Positions 51,167 through 60,172 of a stretch of DNA of 64,000 nucleotides are shown here, in pieces. The DNA lies in NCBI GenBank assembly GCA_035651635.1, contig DASRFK010000217.1:39785-103784 (forward strand), in the 5' to 3' direction. Position numbers and translations under genes: made by a program. Positions within the stretch are counted from its first letter, which is position 1; every line of letters begins with the position of its first letter. This stretch comes from JANXQE01 sp035651635 (GTDB taxonomy: Bacteria; Verrucomicrobiota; Verrucomicrobiia; Limisphaerales; UBA8199). Below the pieces are notes generated by a model that saw nothing but the letters and a program-made list of their open reading frames with translations, did no database searches and was not told the origin of the DNA.

Positions 51167-52657
51167 ATGAAAACAACAATGAATAAAAGTTATCTAGACC
51201 TGATCCCCTCTGGCAAAGTCCTGGGCCGACGTTACGCCCACGGCGCCCTGGCGTTTGGCGCCGCACTGGCGGGAGCACTCGCGCTCGAGCAGACAGTTTG
51301 CGCGAAAGAGCATGACGGCGACTTGGGCACGATCTTCGTCATTGCGATGGAAAACCACAACTTCACCCAGCCCGCGACACAGACCAGTCCGCAGCCAATC
51401 TTCGGCAACCCGGCGGCGCCGTTTATGAACAGTCTGATTACTTCCGGGAACCCCAATGCCGCGCAAGTCTCCTATGCGACCGCATACTATAACGCCGGCT
51501 TTCACGTGCACCCATCCGAGCCGAATTACGTCTGGGCCGAGGCGGGCACCGATTTCGCCGTACACACTGACGCGGATCCGGCAGCGGCCAATGGCAACAT
51601 CTTCTACGATCAGGCCCTTCATTTGACGGGTCAATTCGACGGAGCCGGCATCACCTGGAAAAATTACCAGGAAGACGTTCAGCTCAGCCTTAGCCCGACG
51701 AATAGCGCGTCGGGAAACAACGGTCCGATCAATCCCTTCTACGGCACCGGCCAATTCAATTATGCCGTGAAGCATAATCCGATGGCGTTCTTTGCCGATA
51801 GCGCGGTGCAGAACGTCTTTCCGTTGGCGCAGTTCTTCGATGATCTGCGCAACAATACCCTGGGCCGTTACAACTGGATCACTCCGAACCAGTTCAACGA
51901 TGCCCATAGTGCGCTCAGCGGCGGCTTCACCTACAATGGCACGCATTTCACCGGCGACGCCGCCAACATCGCGCAAGGCGACAATTTCCTGTCGCAAATC
52001 ATCCCGCAGATCATGGCGTCACCCGCGTATAAGCGTAACGGGGTGATTGTCATTTGGTGGGACGAGTCCGAAGGCGGCGATGACGTCAGCCGGACGATTC
52101 CCGAAATTATTATTTCGCCGTTGGCTAAAGGCAACGCTTACGCCAGCGGGGTGCCGATGAGTCATTCCTCGGACATCAAAACCTGGGAAGAAATATTCCG
52201 ATTGCCTGAAATCAACAACCCGATCCCGCTGGACGAGACAAATGTCTTTGGCGGGTACGAGAACGTGGCCACCGTGAATGATTTGAGCGATTTGTTTGTT
52301 CCGGGAACGATCCGGGCTCCAAGCTTCAAAGTGGAGCCGGGGTTCCTGGTCCACATTCCCCGCACGCAGACTTACTCACAGCTAGTCCGCGTCACCAATA
52401 CCGGGTCGGCGCCGGCGCCCGCCCCGCTGTGGCTGGTGCTGGATAACCTGAGCCCGAATGCGACGCTGCTCAATGAGGACGGGACCACATCGGTGCTGGC
52501 GCCGTTGGGCAGTCCGTTTGTGAACATTCAAATCGGAGAAGAAGACGAGGTCCTGGCCCCACACGAAACTCGAATCGTCAGACTGCAGTTTGCCGACCCG
52601 AGCGGCACTCCGGTCACCTACGACAGCCGCGTGCTGAACGTGATTCCGGCGCCGTAA
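51167..52657 (+). CDS. Secreted phosphoesterase (PF04185-type, phospholipase C/acid phosphatase relative)
   Basis: 496 residues. A signal peptide ends near residue 46 (FGAALAGALALEQTVCAKEH). IFVIAMENHNF carries the metal-binding/nucleophile Asn/Thr area of the family, and IVIWWDESEGGDD and PMSHSSDIKTWEEIF match the second and third metal motifs. After about residue 360 a beta-sandwich-like tail (YSQLVRVTNTGSAPAPAPLW, VRLQFADPSGTP) appears to be an extra immunoglobulin-like domain. It may release phosphate from lipids or other esters in the periplasm. A clear intrinsic terminator follows. Confidence 0.85.
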   Translation: MKTTMNKSYLDLIPSGKVLGRRYAHGALAFGAALAGALALEQTVCAKEHDGDLGTIFVIAMENHNFTQPATQTSPQPIFGNPAAPFMNSLITSGNPNAAQVSYATAYYNAGFHVHPSEPNYVWAEAGTDFAVHTDADPAAANGNIFYDQALHLTGQFDGAGITWKNYQEDVQLSLSPTNSASGNNGPINPFYGTGQFNYAVKHNPMAFFADSAVQNVFPLAQFFDDLRNNTLGRYNWITPNQFNDAHSALSGGFTYNGTHFTGDAANIAQGDNFLSQIIPQIMASPAYKRNGVIVIWWDESEGGDDVSRTIPEIIISPLAKGNAYASGVPMSHSSDIKTWEEIFRLPEINNPIPLDETNVFGGYENVATVNDLSDLFVPGTIRAPSFKVEPGFLVHIPRTQTYSQLVRVTNTGSAPAPAPLWLVLDNLSPNATLLNEDGTTSVLAPLGSPFVNIQIGEEDEVLAPHETRIVRLQFADPSGTPVTYDSRVLNVIPAP

Positions 52658-52679
52658 CTAATTGGTAGGATGAGTTATC

Positions 52680-52711
52680 GAGGGCTGGCGCAATGCCAGT
52701 CCTCTTTGTTT
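52680..52711 (+). terminator. Intrinsic terminator of the phosphoesterase gene
   Basis: Stem GAGGGCTGGC / GCCAGTCCTC (10 pairs, one G-T), loop GCAAT, followed by TTTGTTT, 23 bases after the stop codon. Confidence 0.85.
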
Positions 52712-53010
52712 ACCAAGGATGAACACCTTTAAAAACCGATAGCCAACGGCCCGGCGGCTTACAGGTTGTGTGGTTCAGATAGCGGTGTGACCGCGCGTGA
52801 GCGAAAGGGCACGCAACGATGTTGCATGTTCCAGTTTCGGAGTTCCGGCTTCAGCAGGTGCGATCTCCGAACATTTCTTCGCGTCGAACTCGGGTCGGTT
52901 CCGATTCTTTCACTGACCGCCTAAAGGCGGACTCCAAACCTCGAATCAGTGTTAATTCGTGGTTTCCATATTGCGCGGACGGCGGGCCGGTACAAGATGG
53001 AACAACCTTT
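52712..53010. other. Intergenic region with repeat before the methyltransferase gene
   Basis: Mostly occupied by the palindromic repeat at 52834-52940. The reading frame of the methyltransferase is open across it but encodes the translated repeat. GTGTTAATTCGTGGTTTCC at 52950-52968 matches the short decamer-type repeat family. Confidence 0.5.
52834..52940. repeat. GGAGTTCCGGC palindromic repeat with long spacer
   Basis: Degenerate left arm (GTTTCGGAGTTCCGGCTTCA) and conserved right arm (CCGCCTAAAGGCGGACTCCA, then AACC), spacer about 65 bases. Same layout as 35264-35374. Confidence 0.6.
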
Positions 53011-53718
53011 ATGAACACGGTTTGGAATGCGGACACATACGACTCAGAACGGCGGCGTCTGGTTCCCTGTTTTGATGAATTCTACGGAACCGTCGCCGAA
53101 TTAATCTTCCGGTTTTGCCCGAAGGTGCCGCGCGTTCTCGACCTGGGCGCCGGCACAGGTTTGTTATCTTCGGCCATACTCGAGCGTGTCCAGGGAGTGG
53201 ATTTGACCGTGTTGGATGCTTCAAGCGAAATGCTCAATAAAGCGCAGCACCGCCTCGCCCGCTCCAAGCCAAAGATCTTGGTACGCGAGTTGACCGACGA
53301 TTTGCCGAGCGGCCCGTTCGACGGGATTGTTTCGGCCCTGGCAATTCATCATCTCGCCGATGAGGAGAAGCGGGCACTGTATGCCCGTGTTCTCGAGGTG
53401 CTTTCTCCTGGAGGCGTTTTTATCAACGCCGAGCAGGTATCGGGCAGCAGTCCCCGGCTGCAACAACTCTTCGAAGCAACTCACCTGGACCGCGCCCGTC
53501 AACTTGGAAGCTCGGAAGCCGAAGTCCGAGGAGCCATCGAGCGCATGCGGATCGACCGCTGTGCAACGGTTGCAGACCAATTGAACTGGCTGACCCAGGC
53601 GGGCTTTGCAGACGTTGACTGTTTCTTCCGCTGGTTCCGCTTCGCCGTCTTTGGCGGGTGGAAACGAGAAAACGAGTTCCAGGTTGCAAGTTCCAGGTTG
53701 CAAGTTGAACAACACTGA
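53011..53718 (+). CDS. Class I SAM-dependent methyltransferase, unknown substrate
   Basis: 235 residues from the ATG at 53011. Motif I is VLDLGAGTGLLSSA; LTVLDASSEMLNKAQHRL is the acidic loop that binds SAM ribose; FDGIVSALAIHHLADEEK and EVLSPGGVFINAEQV complete the fold. This is the Methyltransf_25/12 group; a target (tRNA, metabolite, lipid) cannot be assigned. The last dozen residues (FQVASSRLQVEQH) are encoded by a tandem 14-base repeat (53677-53704), so the original C-terminus was probably shorter. Confidence 0.82.
   Translation: MNTVWNADTYDSERRRLVPCFDEFYGTVAELIFRFCPKVPRVLDLGAGTGLLSSAILERVQGVDLTVLDASSEMLNKAQHRLARSKPKILVRELTDDLPSGPFDGIVSALAIHHLADEEKRALYARVLEVLSPGGVFINAEQVSGSSPRLQQLFEATHLDRARQLGSSEAEVRGAIERMRIDRCATVADQLNWLTQAGFADVDCFFRWFRFAVFGGWKRENEFQVASSRLQVEQH
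53677..53704. repeat. Tandem 14-base repeat at the end of the methyltransferase gene
   Basis: Two exact units of TTCCAGGTTGCAAG. The complement of a similar GGTTGCA-rich string recurs at 63575-63600, so it belongs to a dispersed microrepeat family. Confidence 0.7.
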
Positions 53719-53795
53719 GAGCTCGATTCCGCCCATGGACCGGACAGCACGAACGGACAGCCTACAGGACCAGTTCGTGCCCCACCCGTATCCGT

Positions 53796-53847
53796 CAGTG
53801 TTCATGCGTGGTTAGGGATTCGTGTTAATTGGTGTAATTCGTGTCTA
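53796..53847. repeat. Decamer-type TTCGTGTTAATT repeat
   Basis: GTGTTCATGCGTGG, ATTCGTGTTAATTGGTGTA and ATTCGTGTCTA are variants of one roughly ten-base unit, related to 3709-3738 and 52950-52968. Non-coding, in the convergent gap before the aspartoacylase-type gene. Confidence 0.5.
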
Positions 53848-53898
53848 GGGTCCTTGAACTGGCTGCCTTTGAAGTGACTGGGCTGAGGCTGTGTCTGG

Positions 53899-54696
53899 CT
53901 AGATATTTGCCGCGAAAGCAATGAGCTGGCGGTACTCCGACAAGATGACGCGAATCGCCACCACCAGGGCGCGCACCTGCAGGTCCAAAGGCGCGGCATG
54001 CGGCGTCTCGAACACGATCTCGAATGGAACCGGGTCAATGCGCGCTGGAGGCGCCAGCACACCTTCATAGCGGTCATGGATGATGCCATCCCGCGCGGCG
54101 AAACCATCAATGGTGGCGTTCACATTGCGCGGGAGGACCTTGCCGGCTTCTCGCAAAGCCGGCCGCAGCAGATGTTCCGTCAAAGTATGCCCTTTAACGA
54201 AGCCGTAAATGCCTTCGCTCGTATCGTCGGCATGCAACTGGACGATGCCGCTGAAATGTTCCCGCTGCAGCTCTGCCTCGAGGATCCGGACCTCCGGCTC
54301 GCTGGAATTTGTCCAAAACTCGCGGTTGAGATCGCGACCGGACCGGGAATGCCTCGTGTTATCCTCGAACCCAGTGGGATTGCAGATCGGGTAAATTTGC
54401 AGCTCAAAGTGTTCGGCTGCCCCGGGGTCGTCCGCCAGCTGGCGCAGGAACTCGGCCAGCGCATAAGCCCCCGCCGGCTCATCCCCATGAATGACTCCAA
54501 AGAGCCCAACTCGAATCGGGTCGGCGCTATTGGGTCCCACAAAAGTAAAGCGAGGCAAGGAGTAGGTTTTGCCGCCGCTTTCGAACCCTCCCAGCCGGGA
54601 GTGCTGCAGCCGATCGAGGCCGAGCAACGGCCGAAGGAACTCTTCGACCGAGCGGCGCCCGGCGGCATCACCCGCGTCATCTGAAACGATGTTCAT
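53899..54696 (-). CDS. Succinylglutamate desuccinylase/aspartoacylase family (M14) protein
   Basis: 265 residues from the ATG at 54696. HGDEPAG (His70, Glu73) and a later LHADDTSEG supply the zinc ligands, GRDLNREFW the substrate-binding Asn-Arg, and IVFETPHAAP the catalytic Glu near the end: the full set for an AstE/AspA-type carboxypeptidase fold. Members remove acyl groups from amino acids or trim small peptides. No arginine-degradation genes are near, so an AstE role is not supported. The frame extends to 54810 but the early part is repeat-derived. Confidence 0.85.
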   Translation of the reverse strand: MNIVSDDAGDAAGRRSVEEFLRPLLGLDRLQHSRLGGFESGGKTYSLPRFTFVGPNSADPIRVGLFGVIHGDEPAGAYALAEFLRQLADDPGAAEHFELQIYPICNPTGFEDNTRHSRSGRDLNREFWTNSSEPEVRILEAELQREHFSGIVQLHADDTSEGIYGFVKGHTLTEHLLRPALREAGKVLPRNVNATIDGFAARDGIIHDRYEGVLAPPARIDPVPFEIVFETPHAAPLDLQVRALVVAIRVILSEYRQLIAFAANI

Positions 54697-54790
54697 CAGC
54701 TTTGAAGCAATCCACGCTGACGATATTGGATAAAGTGATCCTGTCAATTTCCAGAGGCGGCGGAACAGAACTCCCTTTGCGGATAACATT

Positions 54791-54820
54791 CCGCACTCCG
54801 CACTTATCACTCCGCACTCC
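54791..54820. repeat. CCGCACTCCGCAC microrepeat
   Basis: CCGCACTCCGCAC, TTATCA, CTCCGCACTCC: three partial copies of a CTCCGCA unit in the divergent gap upstream of the aspartoacylase-type gene. A short hairpin AGTTTGTAAGACAAACT follows near 54829-54845. Confidence 0.45.
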
Positions 54821-54907
54821 CCATGGGTAGTTTGTAAGACAAACTCCTAGGCCAGAATGAGAGTCCTTCTCAATGGCAGGGCCTTATAAATGAGTAATGT
54901 TTAACGC

Positions 54908-55162
54908 GTGAGATCAACAAAAAGTCACGCTGCCCTTCCGATTGGCCGCACGGCCAAGGTCGCTTATGAATTGGATACTTTACGCGCCGCTTGCAGCAAG
55001 GCTGCCGGGGTGCTGGTAAACAAATCCAGCGCCGACGAAGCCGAACTTGAAGAATGCGCGCAGTTGGATGACGCCCTGGCCACCGCCCAGCGGATCCTTA
55101 AATTGGCCGTGCGCAACGTGATGCTCTCCCGGTTGACCCGCAACAGCCGCGCCAGCCAGTAG
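54908..55162 (+). CDS. Small protein of unknown function
   Basis: 84 residues from a GTG at 54908. The composition is protein-like and fully helical: LDTLRAACSKAAGVLVNKSS, then ECAQLDDALATAQRILKLAV, ending in a basic tail. No signal peptide, no motif recognised, and no ribosome binding site that stands out. Its distance to the malic enzyme gene is 170 bases. Confidence 0.45.
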   Translation: MRSTKSHAALPIGRTAKVAYELDTLRAACSKAAGVLVNKSSADEAELEECAQLDDALATAQRILKLAVRNVMLSRLTRNSRASQ

Positions 55163-55332
55163 TTCCTATCAACAGATGCCAAGCCTTTGGCAATAGGCGG
55201 TTAGCCGATCGGCTGGGCCTGGCTAGACTATTGCTGCTTTGATAGCGGCGCTCCCTGGGATTTCCGGGCCAAGGTCCATTAGCCAACCCGCCGGCTTCAA
55301 AGAGCGCGTGAGCATGGCCAGCGGAGGAATAT

Positions 55333-57117
55333 GTGAGACAAAAACCGGTCTTTAACTCGCGCTGGTCGCACGGCGAGCAGCTCTTGCGAGACCCCGGCCG
55401 TAACAAGGATGCGGCGTTTACCAGCGCCGAGCGCCGGCAGTTAGGGATCGAAGGGTTGTTGCCCCCGGCGGTTCAGACCATCGAACAGCAGGTCGCGATG
55501 GAGCTGGAGCACATCTTTTCCAAAAGCGACGCATTGGAGCAATATATTGGCCTGGTGGCCCTCCTGGATCGCAACGAGACCCTGTTCTATCGGTTGCTGG
55601 TCGAGAACCTGGAGCGACTCACGCCGATCATTTACACCCCGACGGTCGGCCTGGCTTGCCAGCAGTTTAGCCACATCTATCGCCGGCCGCGCGGCCTGTT
55701 CCTTTGCCCCGCCGACCGCGGTCACCTCGTGGAGCGGTTGCGCAATTTTCAGCAACGCGACATTCGGTTGATCGTCGTGACGGATAATGAACGGATCCTG
55801 GGGCTGGGCGACCAAGGAGCCGGTGGCATGGCGATTCCGATCGGCAAGTTGATCCTCTATTGCGCGGGGGCGGGGATTCATCCGTCTTTCTGTCTACCCA
55901 TCAGTCTGGATGTCGGTACGGACAACAGCGCGCTGCTGGAGGATCAAGCTTACATCGGCTACCGCGGGCGCCGGTTGCGCGGCCTGGAGTACGAAGCGTT
56001 CATCGAGGAATTCGTCCAGGCAGTCCGCCACGTTTTCCCCAACGCCTTGCTTCAATGGGAGGATTTCAAAAAAGCCAATGCTTTCCGGCTCCTGCAGAAG
56101 TACGCCCGGCGGCTGCCCAGCTTTAATGACGACATCCAGGGCACTGCGGCAGTCACTTTGGCGGGCATCCTCTCCGGGCTGGCTTTGACGGGTGGGGCGT
56201 TGCGAGATCAAAGGCTCGTGATGGCCGGCGCAGGCGCCGCCGGCGTGGGCATTGGGCGACTGTTGCGCACAGCGCTCCTCCAGGAGGGTCTGACCCCAGA
56301 CGAGGTCCGCCAGCGCCAGGTATTCGTCGATTCGGGCGGCATCGTCTCCGAGCGACGGCAGGATTTGGAAACGCACAAGCGTGAAGTGGCCCTGCAGGCC
56401 ACTGACTTTTGCGCGCTCGGGTTGCCCGACTCGGCTACGGCCAGTCTGGAAGACATCATCCATTCCTTTCGACCCAGCGTTTTGATTGGGACGACCGGCC
56501 AATCGGGAGACTTCACCCCGCAGGCAATCCGAGCGATGGCGAAGCATTGCGCGCGCCCAATCATTCTTCCGTTGAGCAATCCGACCAGCAAAGCCGAATG
56601 CACTCCTTGCGAGGCGCTCCAGAACTCGGATGGCCGTGCCCTGGTGGCCACGGGCTCACCTTTCGAGCCGGTGCAGTTTGCCGGCAACAAGCATGTGATT
56701 GGCCAATGCAATAATGTATTTGTTTTCCCCGGCATTGGCCTCGGGGTTCTGATCAGTGAAGCCAGCCGGCTGACCGACTCGATGTTCCTGGCTGCGGCGC
56801 AGGCTCTGGCTTGGCACACCGCCTCGCATCCGGCGGGCGAGGGTTGCCTGTACCCGAGTTTGCATGACTTGCGCCAGGTCAGCCAGCGCATCGCTTTTCG
56901 CGTCGCGCAAACGGCCCGGGACGAAGGCCTCGGCCAGGCCTTGGAGGACGCCGCCATTCAAACCGCGATCGAGAATTTTTGTTGGTTCCCGAATTACGAA
57001 GACTTTGGGTCTAACACGCGTCACGCCGTGCGCCGAGGGCCGCGCCAGGAATCGCAACTGCCTGGAGGAGCACAGCAGCAAACCCTTCAAGCTCTGGGAC
57101 CCGACGCCCAACCGTAA
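55333..57117 (+). CDS. maeA: NAD-dependent malic enzyme, MaeA/SfcA type
   Basis: 594 residues. IIYTPTVGLACQQFSHIYRR, ERILGLGDQGAGGMAIPIGK, FNDDIQGTAAVTLAGIL and MAGAGAAGVGIGRLL are the substrate, metal and NAD-binding signatures of the large (about 565 residue) malic enzymes such as E. coli MaeA, which turn malate into pyruvate with NAD. The C-terminal 35 residues are an extra Gln/Arg-rich tail. The start is the GTG at 55333 behind GGAGGAAT; an ATG two bases earlier reads ATG-TGA and cannot be used. Confidence 0.93.
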   Translation: MRQKPVFNSRWSHGEQLLRDPGRNKDAAFTSAERRQLGIEGLLPPAVQTIEQQVAMELEHIFSKSDALEQYIGLVALLDRNETLFYRLLVENLERLTPIIYTPTVGLACQQFSHIYRRPRGLFLCPADRGHLVERLRNFQQRDIRLIVVTDNERILGLGDQGAGGMAIPIGKLILYCAGAGIHPSFCLPISLDVGTDNSALLEDQAYIGYRGRRLRGLEYEAFIEEFVQAVRHVFPNALLQWEDFKKANAFRLLQKYARRLPSFNDDIQGTAAVTLAGILSGLALTGGALRDQRLVMAGAGAAGVGIGRLLRTALLQEGLTPDEVRQRQVFVDSGGIVSERRQDLETHKREVALQATDFCALGLPDSATASLEDIIHSFRPSVLIGTTGQSGDFTPQAIRAMAKHCARPIILPLSNPTSKAECTPCEALQNSDGRALVATGSPFEPVQFAGNKHVIGQCNNVFVFPGIGLGVLISEASRLTDSMFLAAAQALAWHTASHPAGEGCLYPSLHDLRQVSQRIAFRVAQTARDEGLGQALEDAAIQTAIENFCWFPNYEDFGSNTRHAVRRGPRQESQLPGGAQQQTLQALGPDAQP

Positions 57118-57177
57118 GCCGCAGGCAGGCGGCAGGCTTGCGTGACCAGCGCGCAATTGATGACGTCCGGGCGCGCG

Positions 57178-57215
57178 CTGCCACATGAATGGGGCGTTCC
57201 GTAGTCCCCTGATGG
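57178..57215. repeat. Degenerate copy of the GCTGCCGCATAAATGCGGC repeat
   Basis: GCTGCCACATGAATGGGGCG, TTCCGTAGTCCCCTGATGG keeps the order of the 23064-23100 copy with several changes. It lies in the convergent gap between maeA and malQ. Confidence 0.5.
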
Positions 57216-57233
57216 TGCCCTCCGCCGACGGAC

Positions 57234-59936
57234 TCAGCGCCCGCTTTGCTGAATCTCGGTGCGCAAGGCCGCATTATAAGCGCTGGCCTGCAGCAAATCT
57301 TCCGTCCAAAGGTGCATGCGATAACGCCAGAAGTTTTTGGCGTCGGCTGGGACATTAATCCGCTCCTCGGTCGGGTCAGGCCGGCGCAGTTGGGCATCCA
57401 TGCCCAAGAGGTCTTGCAGCATGAAAATGCTCCACATCGCGGGGGAATCCAGGTGTTGCCGGATAATGGCGCGATTAATCCAGGGCTCGCATTCCTCCGG
57501 CGCGGGCCCGGGCAACCCGAGCGCCAGGTTATAAAACCGCTGGGTCACGTTTCGATCTTCCTTCCACCACCCGCGCACGGTGCTCATGTCATGCGTTCCC
57601 GGAGTCACCACGCTCAGGTACGGCGCATCTTTTGGATAAGAAAACTCCTGGCCGAGACGTTTGGGCATGCGCTGCACCTCCAGGCTCAGCAGGCCGAGTT
57701 GTTTCATGGCCTCGGGCACACACGCCGGTACCATGCCCAAGTCCTCCCCGCACACCAGCATGTTGGTCACCCGCTTGAGCGTGGGTAGTTTTTCCATTGC
57801 TTCTTTCATCCAAAACGCGTCCTGCCGGCGGAAGAAATAATCGACGTACAACTCCTGTAACTGTTGCCGGGTCCGCGGGTCGAGATGTTTGAACGAGGAG
57901 GTCGTATCGATGGCGAAGCGGAAATGAAATTGATCGGGCGCTTCCTCGTCCGGCAACAGGATGACGTTGCTGATCAGGTCAAATAAACCAGCCTGCAGTG
58001 CCTGGTTCGGTTCGCTCGCGTCGAGTTGGGCAAAATGCCGCTCGACCTGGCGTTGAGTGGCAAACTCCGGCTTCAGGGCATATCTGCCGCCGGAACCGGG
58101 TTGAAGAAACCGACGCTTAACCACTTCGGCATCGATTCCAAAAATCTCATTCAGCACCGGCTCAGTGATGAACGGATTCAAATAACGATCCCGGTCAAAA
58201 GGAATTTGGCGAGCCGCAAAATCGCTTAAGCGCAGTGGAATTGCCGGCACGAAGTGGCCCAAAATGCCTTCGACCGCGTGTAAAGGGATGCTCCAGATCC
58301 TGAAGAAACCTAACACGTGATCAATCCGGAAAGCATCGAAGTAGCGCCCCATTTGTTCGAAACGCCGTTTCCACCAATCAAAGCCGGTCGCCTTCATGCG
58401 TGCCCAGTCGTAGGTGGGAAAGCTCCAATTCTGCCCTTTGATGCCGAAGGCGTCCGGCGGCGCGCCCGCTTGCATGTCCATCCGGTAAAGCTCGGGCTCC
58501 TGCCAGGCATCGGCGCCGTATCGGGAAACCCCGATCGGAATATCGCCTTTGAGGATGACCCCTTTGCGGTGCGCATATTCGCTGGCCTGGCGCAGTTGCA
58601 GGTGCAAGTGGTACTGGATAAAGTAGTGAAGCGCCAGTTTGTCCCAGGCCGGCGACGTCTCGGTGGCAAGGGCGGCCAGCTCGGCCGGGCTGCATTTTCG
58701 CTGGTCTCGCCACTGATTGAAATCCGGCGTGCCGTTCTGGTCGCGCAGGTAAGAGAAGGCCGCATACGGCACCAGCCAATGTTCATTGGCAGCGAAAAAC
58801 TGCTGGTAGTCTTTTGATTTGAACGTCTGCCCTCGTTGAAGTCGATAAAGCTGTTCGATCACGGTCAGCTTCAGCCGCATCACGGCTTCATAATCCAAGT
58901 CTTTGAGCGCGTTTAGCCGCTTGCGCTCTTCTTCATGTTCCGCGACCAGGTGCTGGTGGGCCGGCGAGGCGACCTGGCCAAGGTTCAGATAGAGCGGATG
59001 CAAGGCGAAAGCCGAGATCGCCGCGTAGGGGTAAGAGTCGGCCGAGGTGTGCCGGGCCGTGGTGTCATTGACGGGCAAAATCTGAATTAACTTAAGCCCG
59101 ACGACCTGGCACCAATCCGCCAGCGGCTTGAGATCGGTGAACTCGCCGACGCCGAAGCTGGCGTGGGTGCGCAAACTGAAGACCGGGATGGCGACCCCGG
59201 TTCCTCTCCAGGTCGTGACCGGCAACACGGCAAAGCCGTCGTTGAGGATCGTTTGCTTTCGCGGCGCGCCCCCGTCGCGTAACGTCCGGTTCGGGCCAGC
59301 TTCATAGCCGACGAACTTTTGCTCAGCGAAATTGTAGACCCCATACTTGTACTCGGTGGGGAAGTGCGCCGAACTTAAGTCCACCTCTGCTGAGAGCCAA
59401 TCGGACTTGTTGGTGCGACTCAGAAGGATTGGCTTATCCGTTTCCCAATTCCCAAGCGCCGCGGTACTGCCTAATAGGCAGAGGGTCTGATCCTTTTCGA
59501 GCAGCGGCGCCTTAATCCTGAAAGTGTGGGTCGACAAAGGAGGTTGCGGGGCCTGGAACTCGGCTTGCCTGGGCTTAAGCAAAACACCTCGGAACGGCTC
59601 GGTATAAAAAGCATTTTCGTAGAACCCGGGATGGTTCCAGGAATCGATCAAGAGGATCTCTTCCTGGCTGAATGCGCCCGGGGTAAAAGTGCGACCGTTG
59701 CCCCAATCTTCGTGAATGGTCCCGTCCGGTTCACGCAGCAGGTACCGATAAACAAGCGTCGCATCTGGCACCGCGCTTTTGGGCAGGATCAAGCGAACCT
59801 GCCAAAACTCGTGGTCGAGATACTCGAGGGGAATCGCCGATTGCACGGCGTCGTTGCCGAGAATCTCGTGGTTCCCTGTAATCAGGAGCGATTGTCCAGG
59901 CATCGTATGGTATCTCAACTGAATGGTGAGTCTCAC
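57234..59936 (-). CDS. malQ: 4-alpha-glucanotransferase (GH77) with two N-terminal starch-binding domains
   Basis: 900 residues from the GTG at 59936; an ATG at 59987 would add 17 residues. Two CBM20 domains come first (RLTIQLRYHTMPGQSLLITG near residue 1, and HTFRIKAPLLEKDQTLCLLG near 135), then GH77 from about 260. Catalytic residues: Asp in FDAFRIDHVLGFFR, Glu in VCGEDLGMVP, Asp in TPGTHDMSTVRGWW. This CBM20-CBM20-GH77 layout is that of plant DPE2 and its bacterial relatives, which move glucose from maltose to branched glucans. It is divergent from a sugar transporter gene, fitting maltose or maltodextrin use in the cytoplasm. Confidence 0.92.
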   Translation of the reverse strand: MRLTIQLRYHTMPGQSLLITGNHEILGNDAVQSAIPLEYLDHEFWQVRLILPKSAVPDATLVYRYLLREPDGTIHEDWGNGRTFTPGAFSQEEILLIDSWNHPGFYENAFYTEPFRGVLLKPRQAEFQAPQPPLSTHTFRIKAPLLEKDQTLCLLGSTAALGNWETDKPILLSRTNKSDWLSAEVDLSSAHFPTEYKYGVYNFAEQKFVGYEAGPNRTLRDGGAPRKQTILNDGFAVLPVTTWRGTGVAIPVFSLRTHASFGVGEFTDLKPLADWCQVVGLKLIQILPVNDTTARHTSADSYPYAAISAFALHPLYLNLGQVASPAHQHLVAEHEEERKRLNALKDLDYEAVMRLKLTVIEQLYRLQRGQTFKSKDYQQFFAANEHWLVPYAAFSYLRDQNGTPDFNQWRDQRKCSPAELAALATETSPAWDKLALHYFIQYHLHLQLRQASEYAHRKGVILKGDIPIGVSRYGADAWQEPELYRMDMQAGAPPDAFGIKGQNWSFPTYDWARMKATGFDWWKRRFEQMGRYFDAFRIDHVLGFFRIWSIPLHAVEGILGHFVPAIPLRLSDFAARQIPFDRDRYLNPFITEPVLNEIFGIDAEVVKRRFLQPGSGGRYALKPEFATQRQVERHFAQLDASEPNQALQAGLFDLISNVILLPDEEAPDQFHFRFAIDTTSSFKHLDPRTRQQLQELYVDYFFRRQDAFWMKEAMEKLPTLKRVTNMLVCGEDLGMVPACVPEAMKQLGLLSLEVQRMPKRLGQEFSYPKDAPYLSVVTPGTHDMSTVRGWWKEDRNVTQRFYNLALGLPGPAPEECEPWINRAIIRQHLDSPAMWSIFMLQDLLGMDAQLRRPDPTEERINVPADAKNFWRYRMHLWTEDLLQASAYNAALRTEIQQSGR

Positions 59937-60087
59937 GCCGGAAGTGTAGGCGCACCGAGACACGTTTCCAGTCGGAATCGTCCCCATTCGTACCGGCGCG
60001 CGAACCTCCGGTCGACTTTCAGTCCGCAGAGATCCAGGAACTGAATCTGTTGAAGGGTCAGGTTTTGTGTCAGGTGGGGTTCGGCTG

Positions 60088-60116
60088 TTGCTGCGGGCAG
60101 GAATGCCCGCGCGCCG
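60088..60116. repeat. TGCGGGCA hairpin repeat, second copy
   Basis: TTGCTGCGGGCAGGAATGCC, CGCGCGCCG matches 1351-1380 (stem TGCGGGCA / TGCCCGC). It lies between the divergent malQ and transporter genes, where both promoters must be. Confidence 0.6.
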
Positions 60117-60172
60117 GGTTTGAAATTACTTGCTACTGCTCCTGAACGGTGTTGGATTGATGCACGCCCTCT

